Numbered from the stretch's first letter, positions 32,763 to 45,540 are shown. The stretch is 64,000 nt of DNA from Neonectria sp. B-13 (GCA_002682825.1 NOKP01000011.1:992420-1056419), one strand, 5' to 3'. Translations and numbers: made by a program. The notes: generated by a model not told the origin, from the sequence alone.

Positions 32763-33539
32763 ATGGCTCTTCAAGACATTGCCGAATGGTCGCCCGTGTG
32801 CGGCCTGGCAGCATGGACAAGATTCAAAGTCTCGCCTGACGGGGAGATTGACCCGTCCATCTTCGACCCGCTCACCGAGGTAGCCTCCGACATTAGCGCC
32901 GTCTACTACGGCCGGATCCACGAGTCGCCCGACGAATGCATGCTCGTCGTCGCGTGGAAGACGCCTGACGTGTATGCGAAGTTCAAAGAATCGCCGCAGC
33001 GCGAGGAGTTGATGGCCAATATGAAGGCCGCCTCCCCTTCCGACACCGCCGCCACGGAACCGGAAACGCAAACGCTGTCGTTTTCGAGAAGGATATTCTG
33101 GCTCAAGTTCGGGCCCAACACCGAGGTCATGTCGGCGTACCTGCCGGCCTCGTCGTCGCCGGAGACCCAGCACGCCGTCCCTCGGGTCATGCGCCTCCGC
33201 CACAACCCCCAAGTGCCGCCTCCGAAGAAGCGCACCTACGTGAAACCGCCCAACTTCGCGTGGGTGGAGGGGCCGCCGCAGGTTCGGGACGGGGAGCAGG
33301 TTCTGGGGGCGGTTTGGAACAATTTATGGAACGACAAGGAGAGCGAGCGGGTCTTCAAGACGACGGAGAAGAGATATGAAGCTGGGATGCCGCTCGCCGT
33401 GGATGTTTTCGAGCGGGATTTGAAAAATCTTGGGCTCACTGGGCTCAGCTCGTATCACGTCAATTTCCAGCAGTACAAGAAGATCCCTCGTGACATATGG
33501 GGGAAACATGCCCCCGAAAGAGCCACTCCCTTTACCTAG
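32763..33539 (+). CDS. unknown protein with ABM-like (dimeric alpha/beta barrel) character
   Basis: Not firmly recognised. A single exon of 258 residues from ATG 32763 (MALQDIAEWSPV); a longer in-frame opening from 32556 is rejected because it is leader-like and the sequence before 32763 is CT-rich. The first 100 residues read like a ferredoxin-like ABM (antibiotic-biosynthesis-monooxygenase) fold: a strand, ISAVYYGRIHESPDECMLVVAW, then a helix KFKESPQREELM. The second half (IFWLKFGPN ... VLGAVWNNLWNDKESERVFKTTEKRYE) may be a second copy of the same layout. A Pro-rich linker (PQVPPPKKRTYVKPP) lies between. No signal peptide. Function is unknown; similar proteins in fungi are mostly hypothetical. 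Confidence 0.75.
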   Translation: MALQDIAEWSPVCGLAAWTRFKVSPDGEIDPSIFDPLTEVASDISAVYYGRIHESPDECMLVVAWKTPDVYAKFKESPQREELMANMKAASPSDTAATEPETQTLSFSRRIFWLKFGPNTEVMSAYLPASSSPETQHAVPRVMRLRHNPQVPPPKKRTYVKPPNFAWVEGPPQVRDGEQVLGAVWNNLWNDKESERVFKTTEKRYEAGMPLAVDVFERDLKNLGLTGLSSYHVNFQQYKKIPRDIWGKHAPERATPFT

Positions 33540-34630
33540 AGTACCTATAACTACATCACACAAGGTCCACTCAACTACCCGATCCCATGAACCCTCAAAC
33601 CCTCCAGCAGCACACTCCTCTACAGATCAACTGCTAATAACATAACTTAGACAAACGCCTGCTCTCCAGCATCCGAAGCCGAAGCCCCGTACGCTTCGTT
33701 TCTCGAGAAATTCGCCAAACCCTTCCAGCCGGGTCCTCACTCTGATTAATTGTACAGCTTTGTTTCTGAGTGGTGAGAAGCGGTCGAGTACGACATAGAA
33801 ACATGCTGCCAGTCGGACAGCCATCTTAATCCTACAAATGACAGCCCCACCCAGAGACAGTGCTCGAGATCGGCACCCGCGGGGGGCTACCCGCAGGATG
33901 CTGATAAGTTTGCGGTGCCGCCGACACCGGCTTCGATTAGTTCTTGCTCACGGGAGGATGCAGGCAGCAGATTGATTACCCCATCGGACGTCATCAGGTC
34001 TGCCCCTAACCCTCCACGAACTTCCAGGGGGAGACTTGTTGAGGATCCGTATTATTGAGACATGAATTTGGCTGCGAACAATACTTACCTAAGTCATTCC
34101 TATGAACCGACACCAGAGTCCATTGTCAGTCTAGTTGACCATGTCCGGCGACGCTGTGGATTTCCAGGCCCGTCTCTGGCCAAAGTCAGACAAGATAAGG
34201 ACCTCTATAATCTCTCCATGGGTGCTGGAGAGGCCGCGTAGAACCCTATTTTCATTCTCAACATTCTTGAATATTGAGTTCAAAGGAGACAGTCCATCCT
34301 GCTCTAACTACCTTGGCTAATAACTCCAACAGCTAACCCTATCCTTTTCTCTATGACGTTTAAAAGTAAAGCTACTATTATTGTGGGACTTTAACTAAGG
34401 CACTCGCAAGGATTTGTAAAGGTGAGTGAGAACGGTGGAGCATTTCCCTTAGTCTCTGTTAGTGGGCAAATACGGTCCCTCACCTTTTATCTGGGTTCCA
34501 CGGCCACTTCATCCGAAGAGCAGCAATGGGGTCTTCCACCTGAACTACGATGTATCTCCCACTATGACGCTCCCCAAAACCGACCTCTGCCAAGGTTATT
34601 TTGTTCTTTCAGATAGCATCACCGATCATC
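33540..34630. other. intergenic, no gene seen
   Basis: About 1.1 kb between the ABM-like gene and the phosphotransferase pseudogene. Only short frames without family resemblance. Confidence 0.5.
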
Positions 34631-36147
34631 ATGCCACCGAAATTGGAACTTGTTGGTCGTGGCCCTATCACGGTCGAGTCAGCCATCGAGGAAGAAAATA
34701 ATATTATCAATTGGGTCTCTTACGGGCCCGCCACTGAGAGACTATATCAAGAGTTTTGGCAACAGAGAGACTCGATTGAAGTTCTTATCAAACATCATCT
34801 AACGCTAGGCAAGCAGGACACATGTATCTTGCTGCCGATGGACCACTGGATTTGACGCAGCTTCAACGTTTGCGTCTTCGTCGAGGTGAAGTCTAGCAGC
34901 TCATCCAGGAAGGTCGTCTTCCGTTGTCCTATGCCACACAAGCTTGCTGAAGCCAGGTACCCCAGCAGTATAGACGAGAAATTGAGTTGCGAGGTAGGAG
35001 CGTCAATATGGGTAGGAGAGAATTGCCTGGAGATCCGCTCACCTCACCTGTTTGGCTTTGGATTCTTGGGCGGCCACCATGTGAGTTTTCCCTTTTGTTT
35101 CTTTACGCTTTCTCTAATCTAATTAGTTCACCTATACGAACATATGCCGTTCTTTCCCCGCGTCGTCCGACAGTTTTGGCGCTCCATCAACAGATTCTTC
35201 AGACGTCCGTTACTTTCTCACTATGTCTGGAATCTGCCGAGTCATCAAATTCGTTCGGCGTACATGGTATTGGAGTATTTAGGCCCCGAAGTGGGTCAAA
35301 TGCTTTCAGACACGTTTGATACATACCGAGAAGACGAAGCACGGAGGCAGAGACTGTTCAAGGGGGTATCCCGGATACTGCTTTCTCTCGCACGTATTCC
35401 CCAGGCGCAAATTGGATCCTTCCAATTTAATGAAAACGGCACCGTCACACTGACGCATCGACCTCTTTCCTGCTCGATGATGATTTTAGAGAACGATGGC
35501 GCGACCAGGACATTCGTATCGGACTCGCTCACCTTTCACGACCACCGCTTCCTTAACTAGCGAAACGCTGTCTACATTGAGGGTGACTGTTATGGCAAGA
35601 TGGCAGTCAAAACATTGCTTCGGGTGTTCTCGCACATTTATATCAAACGAGAACTCCGTAACGGTCCATTCGTACTTCAGCTTACTGACTTTCACGCGAG
35701 CAACATTTTGGTTGATAAACAGTGGAATGCCACGGGCTTGATAGACCTGGAGTGAATATGCACCCTTCGCTCAGAGATGCTTGCCGTACCATACTGGTTG
35801 ACCGGCTGTGCTATTGATGAGATCGAAGGCGAGAAACTCAACCAGTTCGACCAGGTACGACGAGAGTTCATGCATATATTTGAGGAGGAAGGGCAAGCAG
35901 CAAAGGCCAGGGCAAGTCATGACATCACTCTTTCTAAAGCCATGCGGGACATGTGGGATTCAAAAGGGGGGTGTGGTTCTGGTACTGTCTGTCGTCTGTG
36001 AACGCTATGTACTTCCTCCTCAAGGCTCATTCGTTACCGCTGAAATCAGAAGCCGAGAAGATTGCGTCAAGGTTCTGGAGTATAAATTCGGAGGCTGTCG
36101 TTCAGATGAAGCCCGCAGACAAGCATGCGTACGATAATGAGCTTTGA
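34631..36147 (+). pseudogene. aminoglycoside-phosphotransferase-family (APH) protein, degraded
   Basis: Remnant of a fungal APH/choline-kinase-like protein, a large accessory family of unknown substrate. Homologous blocks run in order: NIINWVSYGPATERLYQEFW, FVEV...KVVFRCPMPHKLAEA, IRSPHLFGFGFLGG, an intron (GTGAGT 35081 to TTAG 35126), HMPFFPRVVRQFW, MVLEYLGPEVGQML, QLTDFHASNILVD (the Brenner-type catalytic/Mg segment, here DFHASN), LIDLE, then VPYWLTGCAIDEIEGE. Breaks: TGA at 34854-34856, TAG near 35558, TGA near 35754, a phase mismatch across the intron, and a frameshift at the G-run 35961-35966. All three stops are explicable as C-to-T or G-to-A changes. The gene cannot make the full protein. 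Confidence 0.85.
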
Positions 36148-37692
36148 GAGTTGGTCAGTAAATGAACGACTGTAGAGGCTGCTGCAAAGCCGCTTAGGGT
36201 CGGGACTAATCAAGTAAGTGTCGCGGGTTTGGGTGGTCTTCGCCTCCTTTTACTGGCTTGTTTTGGGTTATCTGCATGCCCAATGTCCCGTTCCGTGTCT
36301 CTCCATCACATCGCATCACATCACATCACATCTAACAGTGGGGACAGCCATTGCTACCTGCACACAACACGGGGCTGCAGCTTAACATTGCACCGAAAGG
36401 TATCATTCAGAAGTCTCAGCCCTGTACATGAGTGATAGCGAGAGAATATGGACGCATACCTTACTATACGGGTGTTGCCCATGCAATCCATAACGCGGCA
36501 TGCCTTACTGAAAGGTTTGCTTTGGCTGGACATCTATGCCCAACGACAGTCGTATTTGCATATTGTTCGAGAAATTTCCTCAACGCTACACCATTCTCCT
36601 CGATGATATTGAAGGTGTCCGAGCCATGGGTTCTCAGAATAAGTACTCACGACCTCATGAGGATGGATGATGAAGAATGGAGGATGGCGGGGAGGGCGGC
36701 CATTGCAACCCGTCTATCTGGCGCTGGGACGGGCCGTTTCCATGTTGCAACGTCCGGCTCATGTACTGCGTATTGTTGCCGTTCACGTGTCCACCCCCAT
36801 CACCCAATGTTCTATAACTGAGCGGCACTACGAGCGTTGTCGTAGTTGGTGTTGCTGCCTACCTGAAGCACAAAAACTGACCAATCGTCACAACACTCTC
36901 CAAGAAGGAGCTGTGATGCTTCACGAGGACATGAGCCCGTTTATCGAAGATATCCATGTAGAGAGTGCTCTGCTCGTTCGTCTTTGAACTTGACAAGACG
37001 CCCCACCGTACATCAATATCCCCATCGCCTTCTACAACTCCAGTTGCTCTTTGTGATTCCCCCAAATCCCTAGCTTCAGTAACTCCGAAGAGGTCTTGCT
37101 TGTCGCTTCAAAACTAGACGACAATGCGATGGTCGGCGTGCGTGGAGTGAACAATTTTGCTATCGTTTAAAAGGAGGGACGGATTGCCAGGGTCGAAAGA
37201 AGAAATGCTTGTCGAGAGAGCTGTCAGTTGAGACTGGTCAAGAAAATCTATGGATTATTCTCTATGCCAAGATCACAAGACCTCCAGGAAGGACATGTCT
37301 CAGCTTGTAACACTACAACTTTGGCGACCGGAAAACCTGCTCACGAGTGACAACGAAAAATATATATTTAGTTCACAGACAAGCACTATCGCGAAAATAT
37401 GGTCCTTCGAGAGAAGAGGCATTGGATTTGGTTTAACTAGCAAGGCGGCGGGGTGGATAAGGCGCTAATTTTAGTCCCCTAGATTAATTAATTAGTTAAA
37501 TCACAACCCCAATTCCCCTCCACGCCCTCGTGCGACCCTCCTGAAGCCGCGACATCTCGCCTCTGCCTGGCGCTGACTTCAGCAACCACCCACCTCGCAA
37601 CACACAAGCTCACTTCTCTTCTCCTCTCCAATCTCGACATTCGCCTCGATATCCACAACTTCAACCACCACAAACCGCAAACGTATCCCACA
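36148..37692. other. intergenic/degraded sequence, no supported gene
   Basis: About 1.5 kb. Contains a short CATCA repeat near 36305-36332. Frames at 36432-36821 and 36667-36987 are interrupted and match nothing I can name; decayed coding sequence is possible. A pyrimidine-rich leader (37500-37690) marks the promoter end of the RING gene. Confidence 0.45.
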
Positions 37693-38375
37693 ATGGCGAC
37701 CCAGTACGAAGGTCAGCAACACTACCCCTCCACTCGTTACCCCGCCAGCGATATCCAAGGCCAAACTCCAAAGTACAACATCTAACCCTCCCTCTCACAG
37801 TCGAGCATAATGTCAAATTCTCCGAGCCCCGCCGCTCCGGCCGCCGCGTCGACATGGCCTCCTTCTTCTCCCTCCTCAACCAGCTGAGCGAGCCCTCGGG
37901 CGACCAGACGCCCCAGCACAACCCGCACGCCACGCCCACGCCCGTCGACACGGCCGCCCTCTTCCGCCTGCTGCAGGACCAGCTACAGACGCTGCACACC
38001 ACCGCGCCCAGCGCCGACAACCGCGAGTTCCTCGAGAGCCTCATCGCCTCCATCGAGGACGACATCCACGACCCGCCCACGCGCCTGCGCGGCGTCACCC
38101 AGGAGTTCGTCGACGCCCTCGACCGCGTGAACCGCAAAACCCTCCACGAGGACGACGACTGCGCCATCTGCAAGGTGCCCTACCTCGAGGACGAGTACTG
38201 CCTCGTTGTCGAGCTGCCGTGCAAGGGCGGCCACCAGTTCGACCTGGAGTGTGTGGGACCGTGGCTGCGCAGCAAGGGCACCTGTCCCATGTGTCGCGAG
38301 GAGATGGGCCGCAAGAAGGAGGTGCCGGTTGTCGAAGACGACGACGACGAGGACCAAGATATGATGTATGCCTAA
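37693..38375 (+). CDS. RING-H2 zinc-finger protein, probable E3 ubiquitin ligase
   Basis: Exons 37693-37711 and 37801-38375 give 197 residues. The 19-nt first exon encodes MATQYE plus the first base of the next codon, and an 89-nt intron with TCTAACC and CACAG follows. The N-terminal half is Pro/Asp/Leu-rich with a helical LFRLLQDQLQTL. The RING finger begins DDCAICKVPY and continues ELPCKGGHQFDLECVGPWL and CPMCREEM. Ligands C, C, C, H, C and C..C are visible, with His in GGHQF. WL after the HxF...C pattern fits RING-H2 E3 enzymes that bind E2. The C-terminus is acidic (EDDDDEDQD). Ubiquitin-ligase activity is inferred from the domain. Very GC-rich, high-bias codon use marks a return to core-type sequence. 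Confidence 0.88.
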
Positions 38376-41300
38376 GCGAGGAGCTTGGGACTATCAGGAG
38401 TGGTAAAGGGGAGTGGAATATGCATGGCTTCGGCGTCTTGGAGTTCTAGCGGTGGCGGTGGGCTTTTTGTGCATGTTTGAGGCGGCGGCGAGCTTAGTCG
38501 CCTCGCCCTATCTCGATAGATCTTGATGAAGAGACGATCCTAAACCAGATCGGATTCGTTGCTCAACTGCGGTTGTAGCTTTCTTGCGCAACTCCTCTGG
38601 CTTTCTCGCCGTCTCACAGCAAGCTCTCTAATCTCCCTGACATCATTGCCAGCGCCATGACCTAGTAAAGGCACAGAACTTGGCCGAAGTCTTCGGGGTA
38701 TATATTTCGTATGGACGCGTAACTTCGATATGAACGGGTATGTATAAGTCGGCAACACCAACATGTACAACACAACAATTCTGCCGTTGCTTACCATCAG
38801 ACTAGTTACCTTCTTGGAGACATAGTACTCCCGCGTCCAACATTCTATGTTTCTCTCCATTGCTCCAAAACCCCCCACCGTTCCTGAGTCTCCCTTTTTT
38901 GACACACTCCCTCCCCCTCCCCCTCCCCTGGTCAGCGTTTCGTCCTCACTTCCATCCAGCACTCTTCTTTACGCCCGGCTAAGTAGCTGGATGTGCTGGC
39001 GGCCTTATAATAATGCACGCGGGACGGGGGCAGGCAAAAGTGACCGCAAGGTTCTAGTTGGTGGTGAGAAATGGGCTACCCTAAACCTACCCTCGATGCG
39101 CCCGTCGCCGACCTTGGTCACTTTGAGATCAACACGAACTCACTCAGAGCTAGGACGCGGCATGCAAGGCTAGGCAACACATTCCAATAGGGTTTGAAAC
39201 AATCTCGGCGACAGAGGCATACCTTGGCATTATGTCTCGTAGGTAATTAGGTATCGTGCTGGATGCGGGCTCTACCCATGCCACCTGACTGGTCATGCCC
39301 AACTCTCTGACGCTTTTGAGAAACGAATCGGAAGTGCTCGACCTGGCCAGGTAACACAGAAAGGCCGAGCACAGTCCCAACTTCTCTGTGACCCTAGCTG
39401 TTTGATTCTCGTTTCCCCGGATCCGTTCTAGCCGGGACGGAAAGTGCCGTGGCGTCCAGCCGAGTCTTTGAGTAAGGTATCGGCCTGGTCTGTGTCACTG
39501 TGATTACGGTCTATATTGTCGGGTGTACCTGTGCTCAAGACAGCAGATCCGCCTCTGCCGCGTCCTTTGCTTCGGGAGGGTGTCAGAAGGGGGGATTGCC
39601 AGCCGTCTGCCGTGTCCTCTTGTTGACCAAAGCTTTGGACTACGGGCTTGTGATGGGTTGAGGCGGCTTCGCATCGGGAGCCGGCGACGTACGTTTCAAC
39701 GGAACCGTGCAGTAGCCAACTGTCCATATCCCGTCTTGGAAAGCCTAGCCGCAAGGGCCGTCTCGGAACCCGATCTCATCCAAGGAAGTGGAGGTTTCAA
39801 AATGTTGAGCACTCTTGGCGCCTAGCCGTGGCATTGTAAGTTGTTTCTGGGTCTTTGTTTGTCTGCTTGCCGAGGAATCAAAGCGTAGTCGGGAGACGAT
39901 CCAACCGAAACATCAGCCTGGTGTGACAGGCACCAGCCGTGTTTGCTAAATCCATCCGAGAATGAAGATGATCGTTGCTGGGAGAGCTTTCGTGAGGAGA
40001 GTGAGGCCAGCCCATCACGTCGTCAGAGGGCCAGCGCAGTCATTAGCCTCCCCCACGGACCAATCTTGTCCAAACCGAGAGATTCGGAGCGGATCACCAG
40101 TTGAGCTGAACCCCAGGAACCAATATCAGAGGAGAATCTGGCCAGTCATGTTTGTTGTTCAATTGAGCCATCAAGCGTTGCCTCGTCTCATAGATCCATT
40201 GGACCCTACCCCATATTGCCAACCGGCCTTTAGTAGTCTTAGCTCGGGCAACCGCCATCGTCCGATTGACGAGACAGATCAAACAAAGTAAGTATAGGGA
40301 GAAAAACAGACTGTGCTGAGGCTTCCGCGCACCTGGAAAACGCGCATTGCCGTCCATCAAGTTGGTTTGGGCTGTTCCCGCGGCGGTATCGCCCGAGAGG
40401 CGTCAACGAGGTTTGCGGTGATGTCAATTGCTTCTAGAATGATTCCGTGGCAGCGGCACAGATCTACGGCCAAGAAGCCCATCTGATTGGCTGGAGAGCT
40501 GCAAGGGTGATCAACGTTCGTGGTGAGCTGAGCCAGACAACCAGATTCGCTGAACCAGGGATCCCTTTTTAACAATCAAAACCAGAACCAACGGGCTGGC
40601 GATTGTCGAGGATGAACCCTGCACGGGAGTCCCGGAGGAGCGGACGGCTGCAGGTCTAGAACGCTGCGTCAACAATCGGGATATGACGCAGCATTTTTTA
40701 CATCCCAGTCAGAGACTCAAAGAGTCATTGGAGGGATTCGGCGAGCCACAGCCGAATGAAAAGAACGACGGCATCCGGGTTTCAAGCAAAGGCCAGCGAC
40801 AACCGCTGCTCAACCAAGGGCTTGTTTCAGCCGACAATTAGGCGCGGGTGCGGCGTCAAAGAAAGGAGGATCGGCAGGGCCCCCTTTAAAACCAAGGGAA
40901 GGGTACCAAGTCACAGCTGTAAGCTCAGCCCTGGGACCGGGCATGCAAAATCCTGGAACATATCCTGGAACGACAGCTCGCAGCTGTGAAACGCACGCAC
41001 GCCTGCGAAGATGCAGCCGGGGGGGGGGGGAAGCTCGGGCGGGCTTCTGGAAGAGGTCGGCTGCAGAAAGAGGCGGTGCCGTTGGGGGACAGGGATGATT
41101 TATTTGCTTTTTGGCCTTACATCCACCATCGAGCTATTTCACATAGGCCGCAGCTGAGCGACTCCATCCAGCTGGTACAGTACGAATACATACAGGGGGT
41201 TGCCTTCTGTGTGTCGTCCTAAACTTCAAGGTCGTGACTTTAAGGGGCTGGTGCGTGTGAGTGATGCCACGTGTGCGGGAGCATGGAGAGCATGAAATGA

Positions 41301-42514
41301 ATATGTGCACGGTTACACGGGGCAGAGTCAGATGGTAAGCCTCCTGCCGGCCCGTTTTGCCGTGTACGTTGTACCTGCGTATCCATATATTTTCGCGCTT
41401 GGCGATGCAGCACCCAAGTGGCGAAGAGTCTGGTAAAAGCAGAGCGGACGAAGTGCTGCACTGTATGGAGCGTCTTGTAGGCATCTGCCTGGCCTTTGAA
41501 CATCCCCGGCGGATGATGACGAAAGGGGGAGATGAGTCTACCGCCGCGGGCATCTCCGTCGCTTATCTGCATGTCAACATACTCTACTCCGGACTCTGTA
41601 AGGGTCCCATGATGGTCGATGGAAGGCTTCCAGAAAGGGGTAGGGTCGCATTGCAGATGGCTGCAACAGCGGGTGCAACAAAAGCAACGAGGGCGCCAGT
41701 GTTGGTTGCACCAAAACCAAGTACGAAGCACGGCGGGCATGTGCTCTGCAGGTGTGACGTTCATCTTAGACGGAGCAGGGCTCGGATGAAGCCATCAGGA
41801 CAAAAGGGGGGGTGGTAGGTTGTCAAGCTTCCAAGTATGAAGTAAAATGGCACCTTTGCTTCGTTTGTTGGTCTCGTGTAATAATGGTGATAGACATGGC
41901 GGTCGGGATGAATGCAGGTTAACGAGACCACGCACGTTTCTAGAGACGTGATTCACCGAAACGGCCGGACGAGGCGTTCGCAAGGCCAGACAGAGGTGAA
42001 CCAACAAGGCGATTCCAGATCTCGCAAGCGCTGGCCTACGGACTAAGGCTCGATCACCGCGTGTTCACTGCCAGTGGCTTGGGTTGTACGGGCGCCATGT
42101 GCGGCGGGCGACTGGCAATGGGGAAGTGAGGCGTGTTGGCGAGGGCGCCTCTATTCACGAAGTTGACAATTGAGAGATTGGCTCAGCGGCGCACCGTAAT
42201 TCGCAGTCGGCAGTGAGCTGTAGGCAGGGTTTGTAAAGCAAGCCAGAGGCACAGGTTACATCGATGGGAAGAGCCCAGCACTGCGGCGACTCACCAGGCC
42301 TCAGGTTGGGTTGCAGTCAGCGTCTCTCTCCCTCTGTTGCTCTCTCTGTCTGCCGAGGAAGCCTGTGAGGAGGGTGAAGGCGGTCATGGCACCATGATTG
42401 GCGGAGCAGACTCTGCAGGGCCTCTGCCGATAGGCAATCCCCCTTCGTCCTAAGTTTAGGGGGCGTTCAGCGCTACACCGTTCCGGTCCTGGGCGGCGTA
42501 GCGGTCATTGGGGG

Positions 42515-42600
42515 TGCCAAATGGTGCCAAATGGTGCCGAATGGCGGCCCGTCTCTGGGTGTTCGGGACATTGGACACTGGACACTGGACATTGGACATT
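42515..42600. repeat. short tandem repeats
   Basis: Two adjacent minisatellite-like arrays: a CCAAATGGTG-type 10-mer repeated about three times (42517-42545), then GGACA(C/T)T 7-mers or near-copies (about 42567-42600). Another array of TGTTCAT units lies at 42885-42912. Confidence 0.7.
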
Positions 42601-45229
42601 GCACTTCTGGAGCATGGGAAGATGGAGCATTTTGGCGTCGGCGGCGGGCGGGCGCATGGCAAATGATGAGAGGGAGAGGAACCCGTTCCAGCCAAGCTCC
42701 CGTCGGCGTGGCCGACGACGCCGACGACCTGAGGGAGGGGGCCTCTGTTGAACGGTGGCTAAGATGTGGTTGTCGGGGATCAACAAGGAATAAATGTGAG
42801 AAAAGAAACAAGCAAAGTAAGATGCGATTTGGTGAGATCTGTGAAGAGAGGCTTGGTGAATATTCTGTTACACCGTCCATTGTTCGATGTTCATTGTTCA
42901 TTGTTCATTCTCCTTGAGGCCTGACGGTCGCGTAGCACGCAACATGGCCGTGATATTGGATGTTAGACTACCTCGCCAAGGCCTAGACCTAACAGCTTGG
43001 TACTTCACGAGATCCGTCATGCCGGGCCTAAATTCTGCCATGGGCTTGGTAGTGGGAGACCGGACCGCGGCGACTCACAGCTGTACGTTACATAGTGCGT
43101 AGCAAGCTTTGTCACAGGCCAAACAAGTGCGCGCTCCCATCATCCCAAATGTGTCAAGAATAACTCGAGTCGGTAAGTCAGCGTTAGGAGGGGGAGGAAG
43201 AGTCAGGGTGGCGCGGCGGACCCCCGGAGAAAGGGTACATTTTGGGGGAGCGACCGCAACGCTGAGTCCCAGGTACCTGCCTCACCCCCTCCCCCCGACC
43301 CCCCGCCAGCCATATAAAAAAAAACGTCTAGGGCGTGATGAGTTTCAACTCAACTCTGAGCCAGAGCCAGAAACGAAGTAGGCCGTGGAATGAATGGACC
43401 GGGAATAATGGGGGGGGGGAAAGAGAACAGAGAGAGAGGGATAGGGACATGACATTCGATTTGTCCATTCGTTCAAATGACACGCTCCCTGCACGCTGGT
43501 GGTGATATTGTACGTGTATCCGTACGGTGCTGCGGACACATGCAGCAACTGGCACGAACTTGACTAAGTGTTCGTACGGAGCAGCAGCTTTGCCATGTCT
43601 TCAGTACAGATACTGTACGTACGCCCGTCGGCACCTCGATTGTGGAGCTGCAGTCGTCTCTGGGTAGAACGGCCAAAGGAAATCCCATGGGCCATGGGCT
43701 ATCCAAGGGCCATTACTCGATACCTATCCCACGATCCGACTATCGATCCATCCACCCACCCATCCACCTATCGCCCCATCAGCCCATGGCCACTTTGGCC
43801 TAGCTTCTGCAAGCTCGCAGGGCAAGGCTTCTTCAGTCTTGTTAGTGGACGCCCAAGAGGCAAAAAAAGAGACGGGACACAGCTGTATCCATTGCCCACT
43901 GCCCATTGTCCGCATAATGGTTCCCGTCGTACAGTAGATGTGAGATTTACCCGACGGGCGGCGGCCCACGGATTACCTATCTAGGCTCGAAGCAACCTGG
44001 AGGTGAAGATGCAAGTCTCGGGTCGCCCCCTCACCCATCCCATATCCCTGAACGTGGGTGGTGCCCCTACGAATACACCCCCTGTAGCCCGTGGCCCCCT
44101 CGGACAGGGCCCCTCGACTCGGCTCAGAACAGCGCAGAACAGCAGCAAACCATGGAAACCAGCAGGGCAAGTAAGCAGCCGCCAGTAATTAGGTAGCTAC
44201 GAATAGGTAGCACGCACTTCCAGCGCCATCTGCAGCGAACCGAGTACTCCCCAAGCTGCACTCTGCTTGATTCAACGAACCGTCCACGGCCGACTGCCCC
44301 CTGCAGCCCACTCCCGTCCGTGCTCCTCCTCTTACCGCGACACCCCCGCCCACGTACCTCAGGTACGAATACTTCAGTTACAGCATCTTTGGCAACGCCA
44401 CCAAGCCCTTGCGGTGCGGACGTGGTACGGTTGGTCCCTTGTCTTGCCTTGTCCTCAGTGCGTCGTCCTGACCCCTTGTGCACAACCAACTCCGGGGTGG
44501 GATCGTCGTCGACGGCGGCGTGGCTTCCGCTATGGACTTGGCTGGTTGCCTTCATGCTGTTGGAACTTGGCGTTGGTGGCCCCCTCCTATTGATGTCCCC
44601 CCATCGATGAACCATATACCTGAACCAGTTCATCATTAACCGGGTTCTTCATCAAAGAAGGGAGAATCTGTCACATCCAACATATCACAATCATACTGGG
44701 GTTTACTCCGTGCTGCTCTTGTCAGTTACCTCCAGTGCGTTCCTTGTCTTCGGCCAGGTCCCTACCTTATTACTTGCCTACCTTACTACCTACCACCCGC
44801 CTGCCTCACCTACAGCACGGACAGCTCCTCAACTCCACAGGTACAACTACCTACGCAAAGACCCTCCACTCATCCACAACCATCCCATCCTATCTCCCCC
44901 TTCCCTCCCCCATCTTCTCCTGCTTCACCACGTCTTCTGCCTTCAAGTTGCGTTGACATCGTTCGCTTCGCCCACGCCAAGCCCACGCCCACGCCTTCCT
45001 CCACGCCAACCACTGCGCCAACCGTGACCGGCGTCCAAGCCAAAGCCCCCTCAAAAGGACCTCGGAAAGCCACCAAGTTCAAACGAACCCTCCCCCCTCA
45101 AGAAGCGACCTCCAAGCTGCGTGTTGCTGCGCTGCTGCTGCTGCTCCTCTTTCCACCCGCCACCACCAACCAGCTTTCCACAACCTCCACCCGACGATAT
45201 CCCCAAAAACGAACCGATCGCTCCCAACT

Positions 45230-45329
45230 NNNNNNNNNNNNNNNNNNNNNNNNNNNNNNNNNNNNNNNNNNNNNNNNNNNNNNNNNNNNNNNNNNNNNNN
45301 NNNNNNNNNNNNNNNNNNNNNNNNNNNNN
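45230..45329. other. assembly gap (100 N)
   Basis: Exactly 100 N followed by a C-homopolymer (from 45330), which probably caused the break. It lies in the probable leader/promoter of the kinase gene. Confidence 0.99.
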
Positions 45330-45540
45330 CCCCCCCCCCTCTTTTCTCCAGCTCGCCATCCTCCCTTTCCCCTACCCGCCTACGTACAGTCCTGCTGCAT
45401 ACTACGTACAGTGCACCCAAAGCATAATCACCACGGCGCTCCGACTCCACTCCTCGCTCGACCTGGCCTCGAATCTCAGCATGGTGCTTTGCTACCAGTC
45501 ACGATAATTCAACGTCGACCTCCGCACCGAGACCTCCACG

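Larger units (their letters stand above)
38376..45540. other. long non-coding spacer (about 7.2 kb) upstream of the YANK kinase
   Basis: No recognisable protein on either strand. Visible features: a 12-G run at 41019-41030, tandem repeats at 42515-42600 and 42885-42912, GTAC-rich palindromic words near 43600-43625, pyrimidine-rich DNA from about 44700 to the kinase start, and a 100-N gap at 45230-45329. The last kilobase is likely promoter and leader of the kinase gene. Confidence 0.5.

Noticed and set aside
38540..38962. 140-codon minus-strand frame downstream of the RING gene
   Set aside because: Gly/Ser low-complexity and no family resemblance; likely chance.
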